From the NCBI GenBank assembly GCA_021783235.1, contig JAJXUD010000014.1, positions 1 through 64,000 on the forward strand: 64,000 nucleotides of DNA, in the 5' to 3' direction. This DNA is from Myxococcales bacterium. GTDB taxonomy: Bacteria; Myxococcota; Myxococcia; Myxococcales; JAKAPL01. The position numbers were made by a program, and so were the translations under genes. Each line of letters opens with the position of its first letter. Position 1 is the stretch's first letter. This document shows, piece after piece, positions 53,784 to 62,151 of this stretch. Below the pieces are notes generated by a model, which saw nothing but the letters and a program-made list of their open reading frames with translations, ran no database searches and was not told where the DNA came from.

Positions 53784-55183
53784 GGACGCTCGCCTCGCTG
53801 CTCTGCTGCCTCTCGGCCAGCGGCTGCTGCTACCAGTTCAACAGCTACTCCTTCGGCTCGGACGGAGGCGGCTCGACCGCGGGCGGGACCGGCTCGAGCG
53901 GCGGTACGACGGGCAGCGGCAGCTCGAGCGGCTCCACCGGCGGCTCGACCACGGGCGGTACGACGAGCGGTACCACGGGGGGCGGTACCACGGGCTCTCC
54001 CGATGGCGGCGCCGACGGCGGCGCTGCCTGCGTGCCTCCCGCGAGTTGGCCGATCCATTGCGGAACGCCGTTCCTGATTCAAGTCGACCCGCTGGACAAT
54101 GTCTCAGGGCTCTCCGTCGCGCCGCTTTACGGGGGCAGCTACCTCGTCAGCTACGCCAATTTCGCGACCATCGGCCAGAGCGCCGTGCTCCTCGTGGGTC
54201 CGGACGGAGGCGTCACCGACGCTGGAGGGCTCGCCTATCCGGTCGGGAGCGTCGCGCTCGCGGCCATGGACGGAGGGGTCGCGCTCGTCTCTGGCGGGGA
54301 GAGCGCGGCCCAGCAGAGCGGCTGCGGGGCGTCCTACGTCACCGGCTGCTACACGCAGATCGAGTGCGCCGCGCCCTACTCGGCCGCTCCCACGGTTCAC
54401 GACTACGTCTATGACTCGTCCGGGGACCAGACCGAGGTCGATTCGCTCGCGCTGGCCTCGGGCGCGGGCGGCCTCGCCGTCGCCTGGGCCGACGTCTCCA
54501 ACTCGAGCCCGGGGAGCAACGACACCGGGATCGCGCTCTTGGGCATCGATCCCGCCGGCGGTTGCGCGCTGAGGTTCCAGCCGCTCTCGGTTCCGGCCGC
54601 GGCGAGCGCCTCGCTCACGCTCTCGACCCTGGACGTCGCTGCCGTGGGGAGCGGCTTCGACGTCGTCCGCGCCTACAACGGCGGTAGCGGCGGCAGCATC
54701 GTCCTCGACCTCGGGCCCGACGGGGGGCAGGTCGTCCGGGCCTTTGGAGCCGGCACGGCCGAGGCGGCCTTCGGGGATCCGCCGTCCGTCTTCGCGCTCG
54801 ATGGGCAGGCAGGGGTCGAACTTCTCGCCCTCGACGGGGGCGCGCTCGAGACGGCGGCGACGCTCTCGAACCTCCCGGACGGCGGCTTCGTCCTCGCGGC
54901 GCGTAGCTGCGGCCCGGGCTGCGGCGTGGCGCTCTGGGCGGAGCCCGCCGGCCAGACCTCGACGGGCAGTAACCGGTTCTACTTCCGCTACGGCTTCGCG
55001 GCGCCCTCGGGGTGCGCCTTCAGCGGCGTGCTCCCCGGAATGCCGGTCTCGGCGCTCCCGCCCACCGGCGCGGCGCCGCAGTTCGCCACCGCGGTCGGCG
55101 CCCAGCCGGGAAGCGCGCTCCTCGTCTTCGCTCTCGACGATCAGGGTACGTCGTCGATCTACGCGAGCCGCTGCACCCCCTGA
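53780..55183 (+). CDS. Large surface lipoprotein with Gly/Ser/Thr linker, pair A
   Basis: 467 aa. GTG 53780 overlaps the previous stop; GGAGGTGG upstream. Lipoprotein signal LASLLCCLSASGC. Residues 27-75 are a low-complexity STGGTTSG linker of the kind that spans envelopes or holds surface lipoproteins away from the membrane. The rest is beta-rich with DGG turns (VGPDGGVTDAGG, DLGPDGGQVV), suggesting a propeller. It has the same build (lipobox, linker, propeller-like part) as the larger lipoprotein at 55192, which converges on it. Confidence 0.75.
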   Translation: MRTLASLLCCLSASGCCYQFNSYSFGSDGGGSTAGGTGSSGGTTGSGSSSGSTGGSTTGGTTSGTTGGGTTGSPDGGADGGAACVPPASWPIHCGTPFLIQVDPLDNVSGLSVAPLYGGSYLVSYANFATIGQSAVLLVGPDGGVTDAGGLAYPVGSVALAAMDGGVALVSGGESAAQQSGCGASYVTGCYTQIECAAPYSAAPTVHDYVYDSSGDQTEVDSLALASGAGGLAVAWADVSNSSPGSNDTGIALLGIDPAGGCALRFQPLSVPAAASASLTLSTLDVAAVGSGFDVVRAYNGGSGGSIVLDLGPDGGQVVRAFGAGTAEAAFGDPPSVFALDGQAGVELLALDGGALETAATLSNLPDGGFVLAARSCGPGCGVALWAEPAGQTSTGSNRFYFRYGFAAPSGCAFSGVLPGMPVSALPPTGAAPQFATAVGAQPGSALLVFALDDQGTSSIYASRCTP

Positions 55184-55191
55184 GCGTCGGG

Positions 55192-57366
55192 CTACCGGTA
55201 CTGGTAGGCGTGCACGAGGCCCGTGGCGTAGAGGGCCCCGTCCGGCGAGAAGCCGATCGCCTCGAGCGGATCGCCGGCGTTCGGGCTCGCGAGCAGGGCG
55301 CAGGTCGGCGGGGCCGTCGACGCGTCGATCTGGTAGAGGCCGTCATGGCCGACCACGAAGAGCGTGCCCGAGGGGGCGTAGGCGAGCGCCTCGACGTCGT
55401 CGGGCTCGGCGGTCGAACCGCAGGCCGCCCTCTCGAGCGCGCCTCCCGTGAAGACCGAGATCCCGGCGTCCGTCGCCGTGATCGCAGCGAAGCCGCCGTC
55501 GGGCCCGATCGCCGCGGCGATCGGGGCTGCGGCGAGCGAGGTCGCGAGCGGAGCGAAGCTCAGCCCGTCGTGGCTCGCGTAGACCTCGCCCCGGGTCCCG
55601 AAGGCGTAGAGGACCCGCGCGCCGGTATAGGGAGGCAGGCCCACGAGGAGCGCGATCCCGGCGTCGAGTCCGTTCGTCGGGATCCAGCCGCCGTCGGCGA
55701 AGGCGTAGACGCTCCCGCCTCCCGGCGCGGGGAGCAGGGCGTCGTAGCCCGAAAGCCCTCCGTCGGTCTCGGGGAGGGCCACGAGGCCGAGGCTGCTCGG
55801 GCCGCCGTCCTGGCCGGAGGCCAGCGCCGGCAGCTGGCTCCAGCCGGCCCCTTGCCAGCGCCAGAGCGTGCCGTCCGGCTCGCCGGCCACGAGGTCGTGG
55901 TCGGAGGCCACGGCGAGGGGCTGGCCCGAGGCAAGCAAGCCGAGCGACGGCAGCCGCGGCAGCGGGGTGAACGAGCCCGCGACGAGGCTCTCGTAGACGC
56001 GGCCGTCGCTGCCAGCCGCGAAGAGGTGGGCGGCCCCCGGGGCGTAACTTCCGAGGAAGACCCCGTCGAAGCCGTCGTTCGCGCTGTCGGGGACGAACGT
56101 CGGCAATCCTCCCACCGCCCCCTGGTAGACCGCCGCCTCGGTGACGTCGAAGACCCCCGTCAGCGTCCCAGCGACCATCGAGGGGCCGCGCGGCGCGAGC
56201 GCGAGGATGTCGAGGAGGGGCGTCTGCACCGAGGGGTTCGGGAGCGCGCACTCGGTGGGGCCGTTCGGAATCGGGATCGCCGAGAGCGGGAAGGCGGCGA
56301 TCTCCGAACCATGGGCGAGGTACTCGTAGCCCCCGAGGTGGGAGAGCGAACCGGCGCCGGGGCCGAACGCCGGCGGATCGAAGGCGAAGAGCGGGGCTGG
56401 GCCTCCGTCGGCCGAGAGGTCGTAGGCGATGGCGCCGCCTCCGCTGGTGACGGTGATCCCGAAGATCTGCGGACCGCCGTCGCCGGGCACCACGTCGAGC
56501 GCCGTCGCGCCTCCGGGGAGCGAGCAGGGCATCTGGGCGCTCGAGGAGCTCCCGGTGGCCAGATCCACGCGCACGAAGCTGCCGTCGCCGCTGATCGCGT
56601 AGAGCTCGGTGCCGTCGGGGCTCGCGGCGAGGCTCGAGGGGACGCCGCCGTCCCAGAAGCTCGCCGGGCGGTAGCCCGCGTCGGCCCCCACGGGGAGCTC
56701 CGCGAGCCCTCCCGGGGCCGCGCTCGTGCCGATGAAGAGCCGGGTGCCGCCGCTGGGCGTCGAGGCGCGCGCGAGGGCCGGGGCTCCGGTCACGGGGAGC
56801 GACGGCGCGACGAGGCTCCAGTGCTGGCCCTGGTCGACGCTGACGCTGAAGCCGCCATATTCGCGCCCGCCCTGCAGCATGACGGTCCCGGCGTACCAGG
56901 CGCCCTGCGGCCCCGGGTCGGCGTAGAAGAGCCCCGAGCCGAGGTACGTGCCGGCATCCCCAAGGTTCGCCGCGGCGTCGGAGAGCTCCGTCCAGGGCCC
57001 CCCGCTCACGCTCGCGAAGAGGCCGGCCTGCGAGAGCTGGCCGCTGGTCCCGCTCCCCGAGATCTGCCCGAGGAGCGTCACCTGCTGATCGGGCAACTCG
57101 CCCAGGGCCGAGACGAGGCCGCCCGGTCCCACGGCGATGGGCACGAGCGACGGACCGCCGCCCCCCGTCGGCGTGGCGGCGTCGCCGCCGCTGCCGCCGT
57201 CGGTCGTCGCCCCCGCGCCCGGCGTCGCCACGGCCGGCGCGGGGATGGGGATGCAGTAGAGCGCCGGGCCGCAGACGTAGCCCGAGGGGCAGGGACTCTG
57301 GTCGCAGGGGGGGACCGCGGGGCAGGCCGCGAGCGAGAGCAGCGCGAGCGCGGCGAAGAACCTCAT
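55192..57366 (-). CDS. Large surface lipoprotein, pair B
   Basis: 724 aa from ATG 57366 (GGAGGAG 6 nt upstream; overlaps the partner stop as ATGA). Lipoprotein signal FFAALALLSLAACP, a Cys-rich start (PPCDQSPCPSGYVCGPALYC), a Gly/Thr linker, then repeated beta modules with LFIGTSAAPGGL, LYAISGDGSFVRV and VYAFADGG patterns that resemble BNR/YCF48-style propeller blades. No catalytic site is evident. The convergent arrangement with the pair A lipoprotein leaves only 8 nt between their stops. Confidence 0.78.
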   Translation of the reverse strand: MRFFAALALLSLAACPAVPPCDQSPCPSGYVCGPALYCIPIPAPAVATPGAGATTDGGSGGDAATPTGGGGPSLVPIAVGPGGLVSALGELPDQQVTLLGQISGSGTSGQLSQAGLFASVSGGPWTELSDAAANLGDAGTYLGSGLFYADPGPQGAWYAGTVMLQGGREYGGFSVSVDQGQHWSLVAPSLPVTGAPALARASTPSGGTRLFIGTSAAPGGLAELPVGADAGYRPASFWDGGVPSSLAASPDGTELYAISGDGSFVRVDLATGSSSSAQMPCSLPGGATALDVVPGDGGPQIFGITVTSGGGAIAYDLSADGGPAPLFAFDPPAFGPGAGSLSHLGGYEYLAHGSEIAAFPLSAIPIPNGPTECALPNPSVQTPLLDILALAPRGPSMVAGTLTGVFDVTEAAVYQGAVGGLPTFVPDSANDGFDGVFLGSYAPGAAHLFAAGSDGRVYESLVAGSFTPLPRLPSLGLLASGQPLAVASDHDLVAGEPDGTLWRWQGAGWSQLPALASGQDGGPSSLGLVALPETDGGLSGYDALLPAPGGGSVYAFADGGWIPTNGLDAGIALLVGLPPYTGARVLYAFGTRGEVYASHDGLSFAPLATSLAAAPIAAAIGPDGGFAAITATDAGISVFTGGALERAACGSTAEPDDVEALAYAPSGTLFVVGHDGLYQIDASTAPPTCALLASPNAGDPLEAIGFSPDGALYATGLVHAYQYR

Positions 57367-58100
57367 GGTCGCTCCTCCGCGGGGCGCAACGCCGCCCAGG
57401 CGAGCCCGGAGATCAGGGCCACTCCGCCCGCGATGGCGATCCCCTCGCCGACGTCCCCGCGCAGGTTCGCCCGCGCGCCCGCCCAGGGGTTCTCGGCGTA
57501 GTAGTTCGGCGAGACGCCGACCCCCGCGCGGACCTGCAAGAACAGCCCGAGCCCCGCGGCGAGGCCGGCGGCTCCGGCCCCGGCGAGCCAGTAGGGGGCC
57601 GAACTCGGCTTTGGGACCGTGATCTCCGAGACCGAGGCGACCGGCGCCGGGGCGCCCTCGCGCGGGTAGAGCGCCGTCACCGCCTTCGGGATGACGTCGA
57701 GCAGCGCGTCGGGGTTCGCGTTGCGCAGCCGCCGCTCGACGTCGCGCAGGACATGGGCGTGGTGGACGTCGATCGCGCGCAAGAGCAGGACGTAGCTCTT
57801 CCCGAGCGCGCTCAGAGAGCCCGAGACCATCTGGTCGACGCCCAGGGCGCCGCCGACCTCGGCCAGGCACGAGACGTCCGCGCAGGCGAGCATCTGCTTC
57901 TGCTTCTCGAAGCCGAGCAGGTTCTGGATGTCGTCCTGGCTCGTCACGACGAGCGCGGGGTTCTGCCGCAGCTCCGAGGTGACCATGGCGGTCACGAGGT
58001 GGGCGACCTTCGGCTCGACGCCGACGCCGGCCTCGATCTCCGTCACCGCGACCTTCGTCGGGTGCGCGGCGGCGAGCAGCAGGGTGAGAAGCAGGGGCAT
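57363..58100 (-). CDS. CsgG/FlgO-like secreted protein, pair B
   Basis: 245 aa from ATG 58100, behind GGAGGG. Signal peptide PLLLTLLLAAAHP. The same domain plan as the pair A protein: TKVAVTEIEAGVGVEPKVAHLVTAMVTSEL, CLAEVGGALGVDQMVSGSLSALGKSYVLLLRAIDVHHAHV, then a transmembrane helix, a YYAENPWAGARANL loop and a second helix. The two proteins clearly share ancestry. Each is followed by a large lipoprotein gene overlapping by 4 nt. Confidence 0.75.
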   Translation of the reverse strand: MPLLLTLLLAAAHPTKVAVTEIEAGVGVEPKVAHLVTAMVTSELRQNPALVVTSQDDIQNLLGFEKQKQMLACADVSCLAEVGGALGVDQMVSGSLSALGKSYVLLLRAIDVHHAHVLRDVERRLRNANPDALLDVIPKAVTALYPREGAPAPVASVSEITVPKPSSAPYWLAGAGAAGLAAGLGLFLQVRAGVGVSPNYYAENPWAGARANLRGDVGEGIAIAGGVALISGLAWAALRPAEERP

Positions 58101-58177
58101 GGACCCTCCGGGACGGGAGCCTACCACGTCGGGTCGCATTGCTGGATTGCCGCCCGGGCGGGTGTTAAAGCCCACCC

Positions 58178-58372
58178 GTGCCCGCGACCCTCGCAGAGCT
58201 CGTCGTCCTTGGACTGCTCCTCGCCGGGCTCGTCTGGCTGCTCACGCCGATCCGGCGCCTCGTCACCGGCTTCGTGGCCCGCCGGACCATGCGTGGCCGG
58301 TACGGGGTGGTGGTCGAGGCCAAATTCCGGGAGCAAGAGCCTCCCAAAGGAGATCCCCATGGCAATGGCTGA
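58178..58372 (+). CDS. Small membrane protein
   Basis: 64 aa, GTG start. One transmembrane helix (LAELVVLGLLLAGLVWLL) and a basic tail with FVARRTMRGRYGVVVEAKF. Its last 14 nt overlap the SPFH gene start, and the SPFH Shine-Dalgarno lies inside it, so translation is probably coupled. The function is unknown. Confidence 0.6.
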   Translation: MPATLAELVVLGLLLAGLVWLLTPIRRLVTGFVARRTMRGRYGVVVEAKFREQEPPKGDPHGNG

Positions 58373-59291
58373 AGACCGCGTCTACCGCTCGAGACCACCG
58401 AAGCTCCCCGAGATCACCGGCTGGCTCGTCAGCGTCTTCCTCGCGCTGCTCGTGCTCGTCTCGGTCCTGAGTTCGTTCACCGTGGTGACGCCCGGCAACG
58501 TCGGCGTCGTCTTCAACCTCTGGACCGGCAGCCTGCGCACCGCGCCGCAGGGCATCGTCTGGCGCATCCCCTGGATGACGAGCGTTCAGTCGTACCCGGT
58601 GGCGCTGCGGACCTACACGATGGTGAAGCGGCAGAACGAGGGCTCCTCGTCCGACGACGACAGCATCGACCTGCCGACCCGCGAGGGACAGCACATCCGC
58701 CAGGACATCTCGGTCATCTACAACACGAGCATCGACAAGGCGGCGCAGGTCTACCAGTCGTTCCGGGGGGCCGACATCTCGGAGATCGAGTCGACCTTCA
58801 TCCGCCGCACCATCATGACCGCCGCGCAGAACGCCGCCGGTCAGATGTCGCTCACCGACATCATCTCCGACCGGCGCGGCGATCTGCAGCAGGCGGTGAC
58901 CGAGCGGCTCCAGTCGGATCTCGGCCGCATGGGCTTCAACGTGGACAAGGTGAACCTCGGCGCGAGCCACCTGCCGCAGGCCATCGAGGCGCAGATGCAG
59001 CAGAAGATGGCGGTGCAGCAGCAGGCGCTCCAGGCCGAGTACGAGCTGCAGCGGCAGACCACCCTCGCGAAGGCCAAGGTCGCCGAGGCCGAGGGCGACG
59101 CCAACGCCACGCTGGTCAAGGCGAAGGCCCAGTCGGAGGCGAACCGGCTCCTTCAGGTGACGCTGAACGCGCTGCTCATCCAGAACAAGGCCATCGAGAA
59201 GTGGAACGGCGAGCTGCCGACCTACAACGGCGGCGGCGCCATCCCGTTCCTCTCGATGGATCAGACGAAGGGGAAGACCTCCGCGCCGTAG
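58359..59291 (+). CDS. SPFH/prohibitin-family membrane protein
   Basis: 310 aa. AAAGGAG 6 nt before ATG 58359. One N-terminal transmembrane helix (ITGWLVSVFLALLVLVSVLSS), then the SPFH domain (VTPGNVGVVFNLWTGSLRTAPQGIVWRIPWMTSVQSYPVALRTYTM, later LTDIISDRRGDLQQAVTERLQSDLGRMGFNVDKVNLG) and a coiled tail (QQKMAVQQQALQAEYELQRQTTLAKAKVAEAEGDANATLVKA). It resembles prohibitin/HflK-like scaffolds organising membrane proteases or microdomains. No protease gene is next to it. Confidence 0.9.
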   Translation: MAMAEDRVYRSRPPKLPEITGWLVSVFLALLVLVSVLSSFTVVTPGNVGVVFNLWTGSLRTAPQGIVWRIPWMTSVQSYPVALRTYTMVKRQNEGSSSDDDSIDLPTREGQHIRQDISVIYNTSIDKAAQVYQSFRGADISEIESTFIRRTIMTAAQNAAGQMSLTDIISDRRGDLQQAVTERLQSDLGRMGFNVDKVNLGASHLPQAIEAQMQQKMAVQQQALQAEYELQRQTTLAKAKVAEAEGDANATLVKAKAQSEANRLLQVTLNALLIQNKAIEKWNGELPTYNGGGAIPFLSMDQTKGKTSAP

Positions 59292-59358
59292 AGCGGGGCC
59301 GCGAGAAGCGTTCGCGAGTCCCTGAGGGGGGCCTCGTTGCCGCGACCCAAACGGGCGG

Positions 59359-59387
59359 TTGGCGCCTTCGGGCAGCCGACCTACGTT
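59359..59387 (+). promoter_or_regulatory. Promoter of TRL lipoprotein pair
   Basis: TTGGCG, 17 nt, TACGTT. The leader has AAGGAGG 9 nt before ATG 59414, so this gene is leadered. Confidence 0.65.
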
Positions 59388-59413
59388 GGCTCGCCACAAG
59401 GAGGCTTCGCCCA

Positions 59414-59749
59414 ATGAAGAGACTCGTCCTCGCGGCCGCCGCCGCGCTCGGCTTCTCCGGCTGCATCTTCGCGAGCTACAACGTCCCGCTCTCGTTCCGC
59501 AGCGAGACCCGCTTCGACGTCGGCAACGTGCCGGCGGCGGGCGACGCCCACGGCGAGGCGTGCGCGAGCCAGCTCCTCGGCCTCATCGCCTTCGGCGACG
59601 GCGGCTACGACGCCGCCTACAAGAGCGCGCTCGTCGCCTCGGGCGCGACGGAGCTGTTCGACGTCCGATCGGACACGCACCTGCTCAACGTGCTCGGCAT
59701 CTTCTCTCAGGCCTGCACCGTCGTGACCGGAAAGATCGCGAGGAAGTAA
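59414..59749 (+). CDS. TRL-domain lipoprotein 1
   Basis: 111 aa, lipoprotein signal LVLAAAAALGFSGC. The conserved core LLGLIAFGDGGYDAAYKSALVASGATELFDVRSDTHLLNVLGIFSQACTVVTGKI fits the TRL-like family: small lipoproteins with a G-D-x-S/G-x-x-A-A block followed by a strand ending in C-x-V-x-G. The tandem gene 3 nt downstream is a paralogue. Role unknown; outer-membrane lipoproteins of this type are often co-expressed in pairs. Confidence 0.75.
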   Translation: MKRLVLAAAAALGFSGCIFASYNVPLSFRSETRFDVGNVPAAGDAHGEACASQLLGLIAFGDGGYDAAYKSALVASGATELFDVRSDTHLLNVLGIFSQACTVVTGKIARK

Positions 59750-59752
59750 GCG

Positions 59753-60358
59753 ATGCTCAGGCCACTCTGCTTTGTCCTGCTCGCGCTCGCGAGCGGGCCG
59801 GGCTGCGTGAACCCGCTCGCGGTGGCGGGTCGCGCGCCGTTCGCGGCGCCCGGGGCCCAGGTGGACATGCCGGACGTCCTCCCCGGCGGCTCCTACGCCA
59901 GCCAGAGCCCCATCGAGGCGCTCTCGCGGCCCATCAGCACCACCGTCGGCCTCAACTTCAACACGGCCCCGGCCTCGTACCAGACGGCCACCGGGCGGGA
60001 CGTGCGGGGGATGGCGCGCCTCGCGGCGCCGGCTGAGGCGGAGGCCTGCGCCTACGGGCTCTTTTTGCCCACCGGCGCGATTGGGGCGGCGCTCGGCCTG
60101 CCGATCCCGAACCTCGATCTGTCGTTCGGCGACGGCGGCTACCAGGCGGCCGTGGCCCAGCTGATGGGCGGCGCGGTCGACACGATCGAGGACGTGCGCG
60201 CCGACCTGCACGTGATCACGATCCTCGGGATCTTCGGGGCGCGCTGCACCGTGATCCACGCGAGCGCCTACGGGCGCGCGTCGGCCCCCGCCGTCCCGCC
60301 CGCGCCGCCTCCACCCGCGCCCCCGCCCGCCGTGCCGCCTCCGCCCCCGGTGAGGTGA
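59753..60358 (+). CDS. TRL-domain lipoprotein 2
   Basis: 201 aa, lipoprotein signal LCFVLLALASGPGC. The C-terminal half repeats the TRL core (LDLSFGDGGYQAAVAQLMGGAVDTIEDVRADLHVITILGIFGARCTVIHASAYG), and a Pro/Ala-rich tail (PPAPPPPAPPP) follows. The N-terminal extension (SPIEALSRPISTTVGLNFN) is absent from the shorter paralogue. It starts 3 nt after it, so the pair is an operon. Confidence 0.75.
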   Translation: MLRPLCFVLLALASGPGCVNPLAVAGRAPFAAPGAQVDMPDVLPGGSYASQSPIEALSRPISTTVGLNFNTAPASYQTATGRDVRGMARLAAPAEAEACAYGLFLPTGAIGAALGLPIPNLDLSFGDGGYQAAVAQLMGGAVDTIEDVRADLHVITILGIFGARCTVIHASAYGRASAPAVPPAPPPPAPPPAVPPPPPVR

Positions 60359-60391
60359 CGCGGGACTCTCGGGCGCACGGCGGCCGAGACG

Positions 60392-60421
60392 TTGCATCCG
60401 CTCGGCGAGCCGGGCGACAAT
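60392..60421 (+). promoter_or_regulatory. Possible promoter giving a leaderless transcript
   Basis: TTGCAT, 18 nt, GACAAT, then 6 nt to GTG 60428. The elements are moderate, but the geometry repeats the window's leaderless pattern. Confidence 0.4.
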
Positions 60422-60427
60422 GAAGTC

Positions 60428-60895
60428 GTGCGCCTGCGAGCCCTCGTCGCCGCGTGGTTCGGGATTGCCCTCTTGGGCGCCACGCCGCCCAGCGCCTCCG
60501 ACGCCGACGCCGACGGCGTGACCAACTGGAGCGACAACTGCCCCGGGGTCTACAACCCCGACCAGAAGGACAGCGACCAGGACGGCATCGGCGACGCCTG
60601 CGAGGTCCGTTCGGTCCGCTTCCTGGACGGCGGCCTCTCGCCCAAGGTGGAGCTGACGCTCTGGCGCCCCGCCCCCAAGGGCGGCGCCAGCGTGCAGATC
60701 ACCGTCGACGCCCCAGCTCAGCTGCGCCCCGGGGATCCCAAGGTCGAGGCGCCCGTGCGCGTCGTCGTCCCCGAGGGGCAGCGCCGCGCGACCTTCGTCG
60801 TCCGCGCGAGCCGCCCGACCCCCTCGATGCTCAGCGTCTGGTTCGGCCCACAGCGGCTCCAGATCCGCCACGTCTTCGGCGCCGCGCGCCGGTGA
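60428..60895 (+). CDS. Secreted protein with thrombospondin type 3 repeats
   Basis: 155 aa from GTG 60428 ([25 protein letters not shown] signal). Residues 25-60 hold the calcium-binding TSP3 repeat [34 protein letters not shown]. The rest is a beta domain ([25 protein letters not shown]). It is probably extracellular and calcium-stabilised. The track start at 60392 lies upstream of the signal peptide. Confidence 0.8.
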   Translation: MRLRALVAAWFGIALLGATPPSASDADADGVTNWSDNCPGVYNPDQKDSDQDGIGDACEVRSVRFLDGGLSPKVELTLWRPAPKGGASVQITVDAPAQLRPGDPKVEAPVRVVVPEGQRRATFVVRASRPTPSMLSVWFGPQRLQIRHVFGAARR

Positions 60896-60930
60896 CCCAG
60901 GCGTGGCCCCCGGCGTGTTACCCTGCGTCG

Positions 60931-61149
60931 ATGCGCCGTCGCTCCAAGACGCCGACGCCGGAGGAGTCCGTGCGGGCCTTCGTGGAGCTGCTCCGCTCCG
61001 GCGAGGGGCTGCGGCGGCTGCTCGCGCTCATGCCGCCCGGCTCGACGCTCGACGACGCGCTCCGGCTTCACGAGCGGACGAAACAGCGCTTCCGGCGGCC
61101 GTGCAGCTTCCTCGATCGCGAGCTCGGGATCCGGCGTGATTCCCGCTGA
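60931..61149 (+). CDS. Small helical protein upstream of nucleotidyltransferase
   Basis: 72 aa, ATG 60931 with TACCCT 6 nt before it. Sequence MRRRSKTPTPEESVRAFVELLRSGEGLRRLLALMPPGSTLDDALRLHERTKQRF is basic and helical. It overlaps the nucleotidyltransferase gene by 14 nt, so they are translated together. A toxin-antitoxin relationship is conceivable (nucleotidyltransferase partners are often small and encoded first), but no antitoxin family was recognised. Confidence 0.6.
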   Translation: MRRRSKTPTPEESVRAFVELLRSGEGLRRLLALMPPGSTLDDALRLHERTKQRFRRPCSFLDRELGIRRDSR

Positions 61150-61675
61150 GCTGCTGGCCGATCTCTCGGAGCGAGGGCTCCCGGTCTGCCTCATCGGGGC
61201 CGCCGCCCTCTCCGTCCATGGCTTCTCGCGCTACTCCGTCGACGTGGATTTGCTGACGGTGGACCGCCGCGCTCTCTCCGAGCTCTTCTGGCGCGGTGCC
61301 CCGTTCCTCCCCGAGGTGCGTCGCGGCGACGACGACGACCCGCTCGCGGGCGTCGTCCGCTGGAAGGTGGATCCTCCCGTGGATCTCGTCGTCGGCAAAG
61401 GTCACGCCGCCCGGTTCGCCATCGAGACCGCCGAGGCTCGAGCGGGCGTCCCCTGCCTGGTGGCAACGCCGCTCGCCCTCGCGCTTCTCAAGCTCGAGGC
61501 GGGCAGCCCGCAGGATTGCGCCGATGTCCTCTCGCTCGCGGTCGCGCAGCGGGAGCTGAACGGGGCGCCGTGGATCGGCGAGATCGATGGACAGTTGACC
61601 GGGCTGTCGAAGGAGGCGCGTCGGGCCTGGGAGTCGCTCCGGCCGGAGCTCGCGCGGCTGGAGGCCGAACGATGA
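61136..61675 (+). CDS. Nucleotidyltransferase-fold protein (AbiEii/MNT-like)
   Basis: 179 aa, GTG start overlapping the upstream small gene. The N-terminal nucleotidyltransferase signature is visible: LIGAAALSVHGFSRYSVDVDLLT (Gly/Ser loop and the D-x-D pair) and a later acid in DPPVDLVVG. Residues 110-140 (VATPLALALLKLEAGSPQDCADV) match the helical part of AbiEii/AbiGii-like proteins. The gene opens an overlapping run that ends with the DUF2252 gene. Substrate unknown. Confidence 0.75.
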   Translation: MIPAELLADLSERGLPVCLIGAAALSVHGFSRYSVDVDLLTVDRRALSELFWRGAPFLPEVRRGDDDDPLAGVVRWKVDPPVDLVVGKGHAARFAIETAEARAGVPCLVATPLALALLKLEAGSPQDCADVLSLAVAQRELNGAPWIGEIDGQLTGLSKEARRAWESLRPELARLEAER

Positions 61676-62148
61676 CCCCGAACGAGATCGTGGAGCGGGC
61701 CCGCGAGAAGGCGCGCGTGCTCTACCAGGGCAAGCAGGTCGCGCACCGGAGCTGCAGCCTCGCGCTCGCCGAGACGTTCAACGTGCCGAGCCGCCCGTAC
61801 GAGCCGCTGCGGCGCGGCGGCCTCACCGGAGAGGGGCGGTGCGGCGCCGTCAAGGCGGGCGAGCTCATCCTGGGCGAGATCTTCGGCGCCCCGGACCCCA
61901 ACGGCCCGATGCCGCCGAGGCTGCGCGACGCCCTGGCGCACTACCAGGCGGAGATCGCAGAGCGCCTCGAGCGGTGCGACAGCCCGACCCTCGTCTGCAA
62001 CGACCTCACCCGCCGCTTCCCCATCTTCCGGTCCGAGGAGCGGCTCTCGTTCTGCTCCGACCTCGTCGCCTCCGTGACCGAGCTCGTCGCCGAGACCATC
62101 CTCCGCTTCGGCGGCCCGCTCGAAGTGGGCCCGCTCCCGGAGCGGTAG
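61672..62148 (+). CDS. C_GCAxxG_C_C-like redox protein
   Basis: 158 aa. ATG overlaps the previous stop (ATGA). The segment GGLTGEGRCGAVKAGELILGEIFG, followed by Cys in LERCDSPTLVCNDL and LSFCSDLV, resembles the C_GCAxxG_C_C family, whose cysteines may bind a metal or take part in redox reactions. Four or more cysteines are conserved in spacing. No cofactor gene is nearby. Tentative family call. Confidence 0.6.
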   Translation: MTPNEIVERAREKARVLYQGKQVAHRSCSLALAETFNVPSRPYEPLRRGGLTGEGRCGAVKAGELILGEIFGAPDPNGPMPPRLRDALAHYQAEIAERLERCDSPTLVCNDLTRRFPIFRSEERLSFCSDLVASVTELVAETILRFGGPLEVGPLPER

Positions 62149-62151
62149 GCC

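Noticed and set aside
55012-57501. 829-aa plus-strand ORF antisense to the pair B lipoprotein
   Set aside because: Arg/Glu/Gly-rich, no motif, and the opposite strand has a signal peptide, Shine-Dalgarno and repeat structure.
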